A program made the translations under genes and the position numbers. The notes below the pieces were generated by a model, which was given only the letters and a program-made list of their open reading frames with translations, was not told the DNA's origin and did not search any database. A stretch of DNA of 64,000 nucleotides from Chitinophagaceae bacterium (GTDB lineage Bacteria > Bacteroidota > Bacteroidia > Chitinophagales > Chitinophagaceae): the NCBI GenBank assembly GCA_947458275.1, contig CANGYR010000005.1, positions 92,773-156,772 on the forward strand, written 5' to 3'. Shown here in pieces: positions 45,686 through 54,537 of this stretch. Position 1 is the stretch's first letter; each line of letters starts with the position of its first letter.

Positions 45686-46872
45686 TGAGTGAATTCACAT
45701 CGAAAAACATTAACGACTCATTAAATATTCACTCACGTAAGTCACTGCCGGCGGGGAACATAAAGATTTGGGTTCTTGCCCCTCAAATTGAAGGCGGCGA
45801 TGCCAACATTGATTATTACTACGACTTTACACAAAGTATTGAAGAATATAAAAAAGTTTTTGAGTTACTTCAAATGCAGTGGAAGTGGCAGCCGGTAAAC
45901 ATGAATAATTATAAAAGTATTATTGATGAAATATCGGGAGAAAAAGAAAATGGAAAGGTTTTGCCTGTTGTATTAAATCTTTGTGATGGTGATGAAGTTA
46001 ATGGCACTCCTGGCGTTTCCGTAATTAAACTGCTGGAAGAAAAAGAGTTAGTATATACCGGAGCGGATCAGTTTTTTTATAACATCACGACTTCTAAAAT
46101 ACCTATGAAACAGGCATTTGATGATGCGGGTGTTTCTACGGCGCCGTGGTGTAACGTTAACGAATACACGAATAATTTATCAGAAATTTTTAACCGGCTT
46201 GGCAGACCGATTATTGTAAAGCCAGCAGTTTCAGGCGGAAGCATGGGCGTGGGCGTGAAGAATGTGGTGGAAAATGAAGAACAATTATCCAAGCTGCTCA
46301 ACGATTTAACATCGGGATATCGTGGCTGGAATCTGCTCTCGGGAGGAATCATTGCCGAAAAGTTTGTTGCCGGTCCCGAATTCACTACACTCATAAGCGG
46401 CTCGTACGACCATCCGAAATATTTAAATATTTACAATCCCGTGGAACGAGTTTTTCATGATTCGCTTCCTGAAAATGAAAAATTTTTATCTTTCGACAGA
46501 TTGTGGGAAATATATGAATCGGAGAGTGCCATGCCTAATAATGAAAACTTTTATGAATACCGTTTAGCGGAAGAGCGGCTTTCTGAGACCATTAAAAATA
46601 TCAGTCGCGACGCATATTTCGCCACAAAAGGAAAAGGATATACCCGTGTTGATTTACGAATGGACAAAGAAACCGGAAAGATTTATGTATTGGAAGTAAA
46701 CGCCCAATGTGGCATCAGTGAGGATGAAGATTATACTTCCATCGGTGCGATTTTAAAATTTTCAGAAAAAACTTTTGCCGGTCTTGTGGATGAAATCATT
46801 AAAGATGGTGTAAAAAGAGCCATAGCCAGGCAGATTGATTATATAACTACAGAAAAAATTGAGCGCGCATAA
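45685..46872 (+). CDS. ATP-grasp ligase, D-Ala-D-Ala ligase-like (enzyme 1)
   Basis: I place the start at ATG 45685, one base into the SET stop codon; the track's GTG at 45682 is also possible. The 395-residue protein has the ATP-grasp fold of the D-Ala-D-Ala ligase group: VVLNLCDGDE near residue 95, a carboxylate-substrate region, the glycine-rich loop VKPAVSGGSMGVG near 178, and metal ligands in YTRVDLRM and VLEVNAQCGI near 315-340. The residues after the last ligand differ from true D-Ala-D-Ala ligases, so the substrate is probably another amino acid or peptide. It overlaps the next gene by 14 bases. Confidence 0.88.
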   Translation: MSEFTSKNINDSLNIHSRKSLPAGNIKIWVLAPQIEGGDANIDYYYDFTQSIEEYKKVFELLQMQWKWQPVNMNNYKSIIDEISGEKENGKVLPVVLNLCDGDEVNGTPGVSVIKLLEEKELVYTGADQFFYNITTSKIPMKQAFDDAGVSTAPWCNVNEYTNNLSEIFNRLGRPIIVKPAVSGGSMGVGVKNVVENEEQLSKLLNDLTSGYRGWNLLSGGIIAEKFVAGPEFTTLISGSYDHPKYLNIYNPVERVFHDSLPENEKFLSFDRLWEIYESESAMPNNENFYEYRLAEERLSETIKNISRDAYFATKGKGYTRVDLRMDKETGKIYVLEVNAQCGISEDEDYTSIGAILKFSEKTFAGLVDEIIKDGVKRAIARQIDYITTEKIERA

Positions 46873-48349
46873 AGATATAAATGAACTGATTGAAAAACTG
46901 ATGTCCGGTAAAACACCGGAAGATCTGCGCGTTTGTGTGTTGCAACCCGACTATTCAACTTCTTCTGTTGATTATCAGCATTACGATCCTCCAAGAAATC
47001 TAAGTGCATTGATTCCCGGAGCGGAGATAGAGCATGTGTTTCTGAATAAACTTACCACCTACAGGCAACTAAAAGAATTAAGCAAAAAGAACTTTGATGT
47101 ATATGTCAATCTTTGTGAAGGTTATCTTGAATGGGAAGTGCCTTCTATTGATGTAATTTATTTTTTAGAGTTACTCAACCTGCCGTATACCGGGCCCAAT
47201 AGCATTTTGTATGACCCTACAAAGGAGCTGATGAAATATGTAGCATATACCCAGTCTGTTGCTACGCCCGCGTATGTTGTGCTGAACAATAGAGAGGAGG
47301 TGGATGCGGCCTGTGCGGAACTAGCATTTCCAATGTTTGTGAAGCCGGCTAAGGCGGGGGATAGTCTCGGTATCGATGAGCATTCTCTTGTTCATAATAA
47401 TAAAGAGCTTCATGAAAAAATTAATTCCATCATTGATGAGTATCATTCATTGCTTGTGGAGGAATATATTGACGGAAGAGAATTTACCGTCCTGGTGGCG
47501 GGAGGAACCAATAAAAACAATGAGGTAAAAGTTTTTGAACCCATTGAGTATATATTTCCTAAAGGAAAAAAATTCAAGACTTATTCTTTAAAAACATCCG
47601 AATTACATCCCGATGCAAATATTCCTGTTGCAGAAGAAGAAATTAATGTATCATTAAAAAACGCTGCTGAAAATATTTTTAAAACATTTGGCGGAATTGG
47701 CTACGCGCGAATGGATTTTAGAATGAATCAAAGCGGAAAACTATTTTTTCTGGAAATTAATTTTACCTGTTCTGTTTTTTATACTGAAGGATACGAGGGC
47801 TCTGCAGATTATATTTTAAGAAATGATGGGTATGGTCAGGAGAATTTTTTACGTCACATCATTGCAGAAGGAATTTACCGGCATCATAAAAAACAAAAAA
47901 AATATCAGATAAAAGGCAACTCTATTTCCGGTTATGGAATTTATGCTTCTGTGAACATTAAAAAAGATGAAGTAATTTTTTTAGGCGAAGAAAAGGCACA
48001 GCGAATTGCTACAGCTTCTCATGTAATGGATAACTGGAACGAAAAAGACAAAGAAGTTTTCAGGCGATATGCATATCCAATTGGACGGGATGTTTTTTTA
48101 TTGTGGGATGACAACCCGGCAGAATGGGCGCCTCAAAACCATAGTTGTAATCCGAACTCCCAATATTCCGGACTAAATGTAATTGCCGCCAGAGATATTC
48201 AACAAGGAGAAGAGCTGACACTGGATTACGCCACCTTTTTAGATGAACACATGGAACCATTTGATTGTAGCTGCGGCAGCGAAAATTGCAGAAAAAAAAT
48301 TCATGGTATTCCTAAGAACAACATTAACCCCCTTAATAAATCAATATAG
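46859..48349 (+). CDS. ATP-grasp ligase fused to a SET methyltransferase
   Basis: This 496-residue protein joins an ATP-grasp domain (residues 20-335) to a SET domain (about 345-480). ATP-grasp motifs are VNLCEGYLEWEVPSI near residue 83, VKPAKAGDSLGID near residue 160, and ARMDFRM and FLEINFTCSV near 282-310 with D, E and N ligands. SET motifs are GYGIYASVNIKKDEVI, NHSCNPN near 427-433, EELTLDYATF near 449, and the post-SET CSCGSENCRKKI near 470. The start is TTG 46859, 14 bases inside the previous gene; ATG 46901 is an alternative. The fusion implies that ligation and methylation act on a common molecule. Confidence 0.88.
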   Translation: MSAHKDINELIEKLMSGKTPEDLRVCVLQPDYSTSSVDYQHYDPPRNLSALIPGAEIEHVFLNKLTTYRQLKELSKKNFDVYVNLCEGYLEWEVPSIDVIYFLELLNLPYTGPNSILYDPTKELMKYVAYTQSVATPAYVVLNNREEVDAACAELAFPMFVKPAKAGDSLGIDEHSLVHNNKELHEKINSIIDEYHSLLVEEYIDGREFTVLVAGGTNKNNEVKVFEPIEYIFPKGKKFKTYSLKTSELHPDANIPVAEEEINVSLKNAAENIFKTFGGIGYARMDFRMNQSGKLFFLEINFTCSVFYTEGYEGSADYILRNDGYGQENFLRHIIAEGIYRHHKKQKKYQIKGNSISGYGIYASVNIKKDEVIFLGEEKAQRIATASHVMDNWNEKDKEVFRRYAYPIGRDVFLLWDDNPAEWAPQNHSCNPNSQYSGLNVIAARDIQQGEELTLDYATFLDEHMEPFDCSCGSENCRKKIHGIPKNNINPLNKSI

Positions 48350-48356
48350 TTTTATT

Positions 48357-48740
48357 CTAACTCCATTCTTCTTTTGACTTTACTATTACACAACTAGACT
48401 CGTCCAGCGAGAGAACACCATAATCATAACAGTAATAATAAATTGATCCTTTTTTATTAATGTAAATATGGGTAGCGTATTTGGAAAGATATCCTCGCTC
48501 CATTAGTTTTTCTTTTTTAACTTTTATCATTTCTTCATCCTCCGCCAAAAACGACTCCAGAATACGTCTATTTTTTGCAAGAACATGATTGATGTTTCTG
48601 ATGAGATTGTTTACCGGCGCTTTTAGTTGATTGTTATAACTATTGCGACAATAATCATTACAGAATTTTTTATCGGTTCTTCCTCTCAATTGCTTTGTAC
48701 AAGAAAGGCAATTTTTTGATTGAATAAACGTGGTTTGCAT
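48357..48740 (-). CDS. zinc-ribbon protein of unknown function
   Basis: This 127-residue protein has an N-terminal four-cysteine ribbon (CLSCTKQLRGRTDKKFCNDYC, residues 11-31) similar to the DUF2116-type zinc finger. It is followed by a helical middle and a basic, tyrosine-rich C-terminal part (GSIYYYCYDYGVLSLDES). It is convergent with the SET fusion gene, 7 bases from its stop codon. No function is known. Confidence 0.82.
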   Translation of the reverse strand: MQTTFIQSKNCLSCTKQLRGRTDKKFCNDYCRNSYNNQLKAPVNNLIRNINHVLAKNRRILESFLAEDEEMIKVKKEKLMERGYLSKYATHIYINKKGSIYYYCYDYGVLSLDESSCVIVKSKEEWS

Positions 48741-48936
48741 AAGTAAAGATTAATGATTGAAAATAATGACAGCTATTCAATAATCAAGACGTGTTTTAAC
48801 CACTTACAATCGGTTATTTTCACCTGTAAACGAATAAAATACAACTAACGGCTTCCGTTTAATTCACCTTTGCCATGTCGATATGAAGGCGCCTCATCCC
48901 GACTGGAATAAATTTTTAAACATTAAAACACAGATT

Positions 48937-49281
48937 ATGTACTCATTACGAAACAAAGTCCAACTAATTGGCAACCTGGGTAAAGACCCGGAAATTAAAA
49001 AAATTGATTCAGGTAAAAAGCTGGCAAAGTTTTCCATTGCTACCAATGAAATCTACACCAACTCTAAAGGAGAAAAGGTAAAAGAAACCCAGTGGCATAA
49101 TATTATCGCCTGGGGAAAGGTGGCGGATATTGCAGAAAAATATCTCAACAAAGGAAGCGAGGTGGCTTTGGAAGGTAAGCTTGTTACCAAGGATTATCAG
49201 GATAAAGAGGGCAATAAAAAGTATTTTACCGAAATACAGATCAACGAATTGTTGATGCTGGGTGGTAAATCAGAAGACTAA
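48937..49281 (+). CDS. ssb: single-stranded DNA-binding protein
   Basis: SSB is the OB-fold protein that coats single-stranded DNA. I place the start at ATG 48937 (MYSLRNKVQLIGNLGKDPEI), because the track's 18-residue extension is not conserved in the family. The 114 residues contain the OB core with QWHNIIAWGKVADIAEKYLNKGS near residue 54-76. The acidic C-terminal tip found in E. coli SSB is replaced by a short LGGKSED end. It is followed by a DNA helicase gene after 174 bases. Confidence 0.94.
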   Translation: MYSLRNKVQLIGNLGKDPEIKKIDSGKKLAKFSIATNEIYTNSKGEKVKETQWHNIIAWGKVADIAEKYLNKGSEVALEGKLVTKDYQDKEGNKKYFTEIQINELLMLGGKSED

Positions 49282-49307
49282 AGCCACTCCTTTCTACAGA
49301 ATCTTTT

Positions 49308-49429
49308 AATGTCATTATGCAATGGCTGAACGATTATATATTTTATCTTTAGATGACAATATGTGATCATCACAAATAGATTATTCTTATTTATTGAGAA
49401 TATATTCAGTAGCGTTGCATAATGACATT
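49308..49429. repeat. 15-bp inverted repeat between ssb and the helicase
   Basis: AATGTCATTATGCAA at 49308-49322 is repeated in perfect inverted form as TTGCATAATGACATT at 49415-49429, with 92 bases between. The interior is AT-rich and has no ORF. It could be a small inverted-repeat element or a regulatory structure. Confidence 0.6.
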
Positions 49430-49455
49430 TTTTGGAGATTTTACATAACTTAAAT

Positions 49456-51957
49456 ATGGAAATTAAAAATGATGACAACCGGGAGTTTAATTTGGCGGCT
49501 GATTATATTAATCTCAGCAACCAATCTGTTTTTCTGAGCGGGAAAGCAGGAACAGGAAAAACCACTTTTCTTAAATTCATCAAAGGGTCATGTAAAAAAA
49601 ATATTGCGGTAGTAGCTCCAACGGGCGTAGCTGCTATTAATGCAGGCGCAACCACCATTCATTCTTTCTTCAACTTACCTTTTCATCCATTTATTCCCTC
49701 TGATAATGTAAAATTCAATTCGGAAAATACATCAAACAAACATGATTTAATCTCTAAACTTCGACTTAACAGCGAGAAAAAAGAAATTTTGCAACAATTA
49801 GAATTACTGATTATAGATGAAATAAGCATGGTGAGATGCGACACCCTGGATGCAATAGATGCTATATTGCGTTATACCCGAAACAATTTTTCAAAAGCAT
49901 TTGGTGGCGTTCAGGTATTATTTATTGGAGACTTATACCAATTGCCGCCCGTTATAAAAGAAGAAGATTGGCAGCTTTTGAAAGAATATTATACCCATCC
50001 GTATTTTTTTAATAGTAAAGTAATTGAGGAAGGTCAACCGATATATATTGAGCTGAAAAAGGTTTACCGACAAAGCGATCGGAAATTTATTGATTTACTC
50101 AACAAGGTTAGAAATAATAAAATGGATGAGGAAGGATATAATTTGTTAAATAGTCGCCTTGTAAATAATCAACAAATTAATTATGATAAATACATAACGC
50201 TTACCACGCATAATCAAAAAGCCGATGTAATAAACAATAGTGAATTGGGAAAAATAAATAATGACGAATTTATTTTGACTGCAAGTATAGATGGCATTTT
50301 CAGCGAACAATCATTTCCGGTTGAACAAAAATTGATTTTAAAAGTTGGCGCAAAAGTCATGTTCGTGAAAAATGACAGTGAAAAAATTAAGCGGTATTAC
50401 AATGGAAAAATTGGAACGGTAAAAAAAATTGAAGAGGAAAAAATATGGGTGGAATGTACAGATGCAGAAACAACTTCGCAGATTTCATTAGGAAAAGAAA
50501 CCTGGAAAAATATACGTTATGCTATTAACGCAAAAAGCAAAAAAATTGAAGAAGAAGAATTAGGCTCATTTACTCAATATCCACTTCGGTTGGCATGGGC
50601 CATTACGATTCATAAAAGTCAAGGCTTAACATTTGATAATGCTTTGGTAGATGCCTCAGCGGCATTTGCTTCCGGTCAGGTGTATGTTGCACTAAGCAGA
50701 TGCAGAAGTCTTGACGGATTGTTTTTAAAAAGTAGCATCAGCCTTTCAAGTCTTAGAAGCGATGAAAGAATAGTTTCCTACATAAAAATGTTGGAATCAT
50801 CTAACGACGATGACCACTTATCGGATGCAATAAACCAATATCAAAAAGAAATTATCAAAGATTTATTCGATTTTAAAACCATTGAAAGCGATTTATCCAG
50901 CTGCATCAAATGGAACAACGAAAAGAAAGCATTTACAAAAAATATAAACGATTGGCTGAATAAAATTAATAGTGATCTAAATATTCTTATTGGGTATAGC
51001 ATTAGGTTTGAACCCATACTCTCTTCATTCTTTTCCGAAATTACTTCTCCCTCTGATAACATCTCCTTAAAACAAAAGATCGAAAGCGCAGCGAATTGGT
51101 ATATCGTTGAGTTGGAGAAATTAAAAAATGACATACACAATTGTACTGCCGTTTCAGATAACAGGCAGCTATCAAGCGAGTTTACTTCTTTGTTGAAAAA
51201 AGTCTTTCAATCTATTTGTTATAAAAAAGAAATACTGTCTTGTTGCATAGGAGGTTTTTCGCTAGAAAATTACCAACTAAAAAAGACCGGCGTAAAAAAA
51301 GAGCTTTTTAAATTTAATGCTTATGCTGGGGCCGCTGATTTTATTTCAGATGATATCAAAAAGAATAACTTATTTCATTTACTGAAATCTAAAAGAAATG
51401 AAATTGCTGAAGAAAAAAACGTACCGGTTTATATGGTTTGCAGCAGCGAGTCTTTACAACAGATGTCCACTATTCTTCCCATTAACATTAGTGAACTGTC
51501 TGACATTAATGGAATGGGACCAGTGAAAATAAAACAATATGGAAAAATCTTTTTATCAATAATTGAAACTTATTGCGAAGAAAATAATATAAACAGATCA
51601 GAAAAAGAAATTGTTATTAAGCCATTAAAGAAAAAGTCAGTCAATAAAAAACCGGATACAAAACTAGAAACTTTCAAACTTTATAAAGAGGGAATATCAA
51701 TAAAAGAAATTGCTGCTTCCAGGAATTTGACAATTACAACAATAGAAGGACACCTCGTGCATTATATAGAGACCGGTGAAATTAATATAGATTCATTGAT
51801 TGAGTCAAAAACCCAAGACCTCATTAAAAGAGTATTATCTAATAACAACATTTCCGGGTTGACAGAAATTAAAAACCGACTTCCGGAAAATATAAGTTAT
51901 GCCCAAATAAAATGGATGATTGCGTCTCTTAAAAAGTCAGAAAATGTAGACGTATAA
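49456..51957 (+). CDS. Pif1-like helicase with HRDC and C-terminal HTH
   Basis: This is an 833-residue SF1 helicase. The track's start at 49432 adds 8 residues; MEIKNDDNREFNLAADYIN at 49456 fits the family start better. Walker A GKAGTGKTTFLKF lies near residues 30-42, Walker B DEISMV near 128, and the C-terminal motor motif IHKSQGLTFDNALVD near 393 with YVALSRCR near 415. An HRDC domain lies near residues 650-710 (LSDINGMGPVKIKQYGKIF) and an HTH_40-type segment (YKEGISIKEIAASRNLTITTIEGHL) follows. It probably unwinds G4 or forked DNA. Confidence 0.92.
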   Translation: MEIKNDDNREFNLAADYINLSNQSVFLSGKAGTGKTTFLKFIKGSCKKNIAVVAPTGVAAINAGATTIHSFFNLPFHPFIPSDNVKFNSENTSNKHDLISKLRLNSEKKEILQQLELLIIDEISMVRCDTLDAIDAILRYTRNNFSKAFGGVQVLFIGDLYQLPPVIKEEDWQLLKEYYTHPYFFNSKVIEEGQPIYIELKKVYRQSDRKFIDLLNKVRNNKMDEEGYNLLNSRLVNNQQINYDKYITLTTHNQKADVINNSELGKINNDEFILTASIDGIFSEQSFPVEQKLILKVGAKVMFVKNDSEKIKRYYNGKIGTVKKIEEEKIWVECTDAETTSQISLGKETWKNIRYAINAKSKKIEEEELGSFTQYPLRLAWAITIHKSQGLTFDNALVDASAAFASGQVYVALSRCRSLDGLFLKSSISLSSLRSDERIVSYIKMLESSNDDDHLSDAINQYQKEIIKDLFDFKTIESDLSSCIKWNNEKKAFTKNINDWLNKINSDLNILIGYSIRFEPILSSFFSEITSPSDNISLKQKIESAANWYIVELEKLKNDIHNCTAVSDNRQLSSEFTSLLKKVFQSICYKKEILSCCIGGFSLENYQLKKTGVKKELFKFNAYAGAADFISDDIKKNNLFHLLKSKRNEIAEEKNVPVYMVCSSESLQQMSTILPINISELSDINGMGPVKIKQYGKIFLSIIETYCEENNINRSEKEIVIKPLKKKSVNKKPDTKLETFKLYKEGISIKEIAASRNLTITTIEGHLVHYIETGEINIDSLIESKTQDLIKRVLSNNNISGLTEIKNRLPENISYAQIKWMIASLKKSENVDV

Positions 51958-51959
51958 TT

Positions 51960-52457
51960 TTACTTTCCTCTGCCAAAATCATCCTGCAGTCTTACAATAT
52001 CGTCTTCGTTACTTGGATTTTCTGGGTCTGTATGCATCCAAATTTCAGCAATAATACCCCAGTCATTCAAGCCAACCAACCGGTGTCTTTCTCCCTGTTT
52101 CAATTGAATGATTTCATTTAAACTTAGGTGGTAGAGTTCTTTTTCCTCGTCCGTTTCGCTTCGAACAACGCCGGCTTCGCCTCTAATTAGTTTCCAAACT
52201 TCCGCACGTCTGAAATGGTACTGCCAGCTTAGTTTTTTTTCGGGCGCAACCAACAATATTTTGGGACTCAGTTTACCTTTCAGTAATGCTGATTTATCAA
52301 GTGATGGAAAAAAATGATCAATGAAATTGGCCGCATCTCTTTCTTCAATAACAAAAAATCCACCCCATGGTCTGGAGGAATCAATGTTATGGACGGATAA
52401 ATTGTTTTCTTTAAGATAAATTTCAATTTCGCTAAAAATTTGTTGCTGACTTTTCAT
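51960..52457 (-). CDS. cupin domain protein (sugar-phosphate isomerase-like)
   Basis: This 165-residue protein has a cupin fold similar to the C-terminal domain of mannose-6-phosphate isomerase type II. Motifs are RPWGGFFVIEERDAANFIDHFF near residue 29, SWQYHFRRAEVWKLIRGEAGV near 77-97, and GERHRLVGLNDWGIIAEIWMHTDP near 121. The histidines can bind a metal. The substrate and reaction are not known. It lies 19 bases from mnmG on the same strand. Confidence 0.85.
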   Translation of the reverse strand: MKSQQQIFSEIEIYLKENNLSVHNIDSSRPWGGFFVIEERDAANFIDHFFPSLDKSALLKGKLSPKILLVAPEKKLSWQYHFRRAEVWKLIRGEAGVVRSETDEEKELYHLSLNEIIQLKQGERHRLVGLNDWGIIAEIWMHTDPENPSNEDDIVRLQDDFGRGK

Positions 52458-52476
52458 TTTTAGAGGTGTTTAGTGG

Positions 52477-54345
52477 TTATCTGCCCATGTACAGCATAAG
52501 AATTTGTACATCACTCGGGTTTACTCCGGAAATTCTGGATGCTTGCCCAAGCGTTCTGGGTTGTATCTTGATAAATTTTTGCCTCGCTTCCGTACTTAAT
52601 GAAACCAGTTTGTTGTAATTGAAATTATCCGGTATTATCAGATTTTCCAACTGGCTCATCTTTTGAACCAACTCTTTTTCTTTCTCTATATATGTATCGT
52701 ATTTAAGTTGTATTTCTGCCTGCTCCAACTCCTCAGAAGTATACTCTTCAAAGTTTTCTTTGAGTCCGGCTATTTGCTGCAACATCGATCTGATGTCAAT
52801 TCCCGGACGGAGTAAAATTTGAGACGCCTTTTGTTTTAAAGATAACGGTGACGAATAAACGCTATTTAGGTAGTCGTTCACGACTGCCGGCTCCAATGAA
52901 ATATTTTGGAGTTTATTTTTTATTTCCTCAACGTTTTGTCTTTTCTTTTGCAGAAGCTCCATTCTTTCCTGCCCTGCCAAACCGAGTCTGTAACTGATCT
53001 CCGTCAGACGCATATCGGCATTGTCTTGTCTGAGCAAGGTTCTGAATTCCGCTCTGCTTGTAAACATCCTGTATGGCTCGTCGGTTCCCTTGTTAATTAA
53101 GTCGTCAATCAACACGCCGATATAAGCCTCACTCCTTTTCAATACCAGTGGGTCAAGCTCGTTTGCTTTTTGATGGGCGTTAATTCCTGCCATCAAACCC
53201 TGACAAGCAGCCTCTTCGTATCCGGTTGTTCCGTTGATTTGTCCGGCAAAAAACAGATTGTCAATCAGCTTGGTTTCCAAACTGAATTTAAGCTGAGTCG
53301 GTGGAAAATAATCATATTCAATAGCATATCCCGGGCGAAACATTTTGACGCTTTCAAAGCCGGGAACCTTTCTAAGTGATTGATACTGAACATCTTCTGA
53401 TAAAGAGGTGGAGAATCCATTGACATAAATCTCTACCGTATTCCAGCCCTCCGGCTCAACAAACAACTGGTGTCTGTCGCGCTCCGCAAATCGGTTTATT
53501 TTGTCTTCTATACTTGGGCAGTACCTTGGACCCGTTCCCTGGATACGTCCTTTAAACATTGGACTGGAATCAAAACCCTCTTTTAAAATATCATGTACTT
53601 CCTGACTAGTATAAGTTATCCAGCAGCTTCTTTGTTGTTCTGCTTTCAACTCCGGTTTTGACAGATAACTAAATCCCACAAGCTCCTCGTCTCCTTTCTG
53701 TTCTTCCATTTTGGAATAATCTAGACTTCTTCCGTCAATTCTGGGCGGAGTCCCCGTCTTCAAGCGATCACTTTCAAAACCCAAAGAAACAAGTTGTTCA
53801 GTTATCCCAGTTGCCGCTTTTTCGGCTACTCTCCCGCCCCCGAAATTTTTCTCACCAATATGAATGACACCATTTAGAAATGTACCATTGGTTAATACGA
53901 CAGACTTAGCGTGTATTGAATGTCCCAATCCGGTTACAACACCAGCCGCTTTTCCATCTTTTACTATGATTTCCTTAACTGTATCCTGATAAAAGTCGAG
54001 ATTAGGTGTATTTTCCAGCATTTCTCTCCAGGTAGCAGCAAACAACATTCTGTCACACTGTGCTCTTGGGCTCCACATTGCCGGACCTTTTGATCGATTC
54101 AGCATCCTGAATTGAATCATGCTTTTATCCGTCACTATGCCACTATATCCACCCATTGCATCTATCTCCTTAACAATCTGCCCCTTGGCAATTCCTCCCA
54201 TAGCGGGATTACAACTCATTTGGGCGATAGTCTGCATATTCATAGTAACCAACAAAACCCTGCTACCCATATTGGCGGCAGCGGCGGCGGCCTCACAACC
54301 GGCGTGTCCGGCTCCAACTACTATGACATCGTATTTTTGAAACAT
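52477..54345 (-). CDS. mnmG: tRNA uridine-5-carboxymethylaminomethyl modification enzyme MnmG
   Basis: MnmG (GidA) with MnmE modifies U34 of certain tRNAs. The 622-residue FAD protein has the N-terminal dinucleotide motif VVGAGHAGCEAA near residue 10-21, GGIAKGQIVKEIDAMGG near 50-66, GTFLNGVIHIGEKNFGGGR near 153-171, and the C-terminal helical domain. In many bacteria mnmG lies near the replication origin. Here the two parS-like sites lie within 200 bases of its start, and an oriC candidate is about 5 kb away. Confidence 0.97.
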   Translation of the reverse strand: MFQKYDVIVVGAGHAGCEAAAAAANMGSRVLLVTMNMQTIAQMSCNPAMGGIAKGQIVKEIDAMGGYSGIVTDKSMIQFRMLNRSKGPAMWSPRAQCDRMLFAATWREMLENTPNLDFYQDTVKEIIVKDGKAAGVVTGLGHSIHAKSVVLTNGTFLNGVIHIGEKNFGGGRVAEKAATGITEQLVSLGFESDRLKTGTPPRIDGRSLDYSKMEEQKGDEELVGFSYLSKPELKAEQQRSCWITYTSQEVHDILKEGFDSSPMFKGRIQGTGPRYCPSIEDKINRFAERDRHQLFVEPEGWNTVEIYVNGFSTSLSEDVQYQSLRKVPGFESVKMFRPGYAIEYDYFPPTQLKFSLETKLIDNLFFAGQINGTTGYEEAACQGLMAGINAHQKANELDPLVLKRSEAYIGVLIDDLINKGTDEPYRMFTSRAEFRTLLRQDNADMRLTEISYRLGLAGQERMELLQKKRQNVEEIKNKLQNISLEPAVVNDYLNSVYSSPLSLKQKASQILLRPGIDIRSMLQQIAGLKENFEEYTSEELEQAEIQLKYDTYIEKEKELVQKMSQLENLIIPDNFNYNKLVSLSTEARQKFIKIQPRTLGQASRISGVNPSDVQILMLYMGR

Positions 54346-54366
54346 GAGTGTGCAAAGATAAAAAAA

Positions 54367-54398
54367 GTTTAGGGGTTTGATGGTTTAGAAGTTTAGTG
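54367..54398 (+). repeat. GTTTAGxAGTTTAG short repeat
   Basis: AGTTTAGGGGTTTGATGGTT and AGAAGTTTAG form a degenerate repeat like those near 33.07 and 36.33 kb. It lies just upstream of the mnmG start and could be part of a promoter or a dispersed repeat. Confidence 0.4.
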
Positions 54399-54444
54399 GG
54401 GGTATTACAACCCGTAAGAATTTATTTTTCGGAAAGAGTAGTTT

Positions 54445-54460
54445 TGTTCCACGTGAAACG
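54445..54460 (+). promoter_or_regulatory. parS-like centromere site 1
   Basis: TGTTCCACGTGAAACG matches the ParB-binding consensus TGTTNCACGTGAAACA at 15 of 16 positions, with the core CACGTG. It lies between mnmG and ybeY, as parS sites often lie near oriC. No parA or parB gene is in the window. Confidence 0.85.
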
Positions 54461-54481
54461 AAGAGAAAAAACATTGAAACT

Positions 54482-54511
54482 AATAGCCCACCATTTAAAT
54501 GGTGGGCTATT
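54482..54511. terminator. perfect 30-bp palindrome between the parS-like sites
   Basis: AATAGCCCACCATTT is directly followed by its reverse complement, a 15-bp arm with no spacer. It could form a stable hairpin. It lies 75 bases past the ybeY stop, with no strong T-run, so terminator function is possible but not certain. Confidence 0.6.
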
Positions 54512-54537
54512 GATTATTTATTGGACAATGCAATATA

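Noticed and set aside
48883-48936. 18-residue N-terminal extension of SSB
   Set aside because: The extension is not conserved in the family; MYSLRNKVQLIGNL is the standard SSB start.
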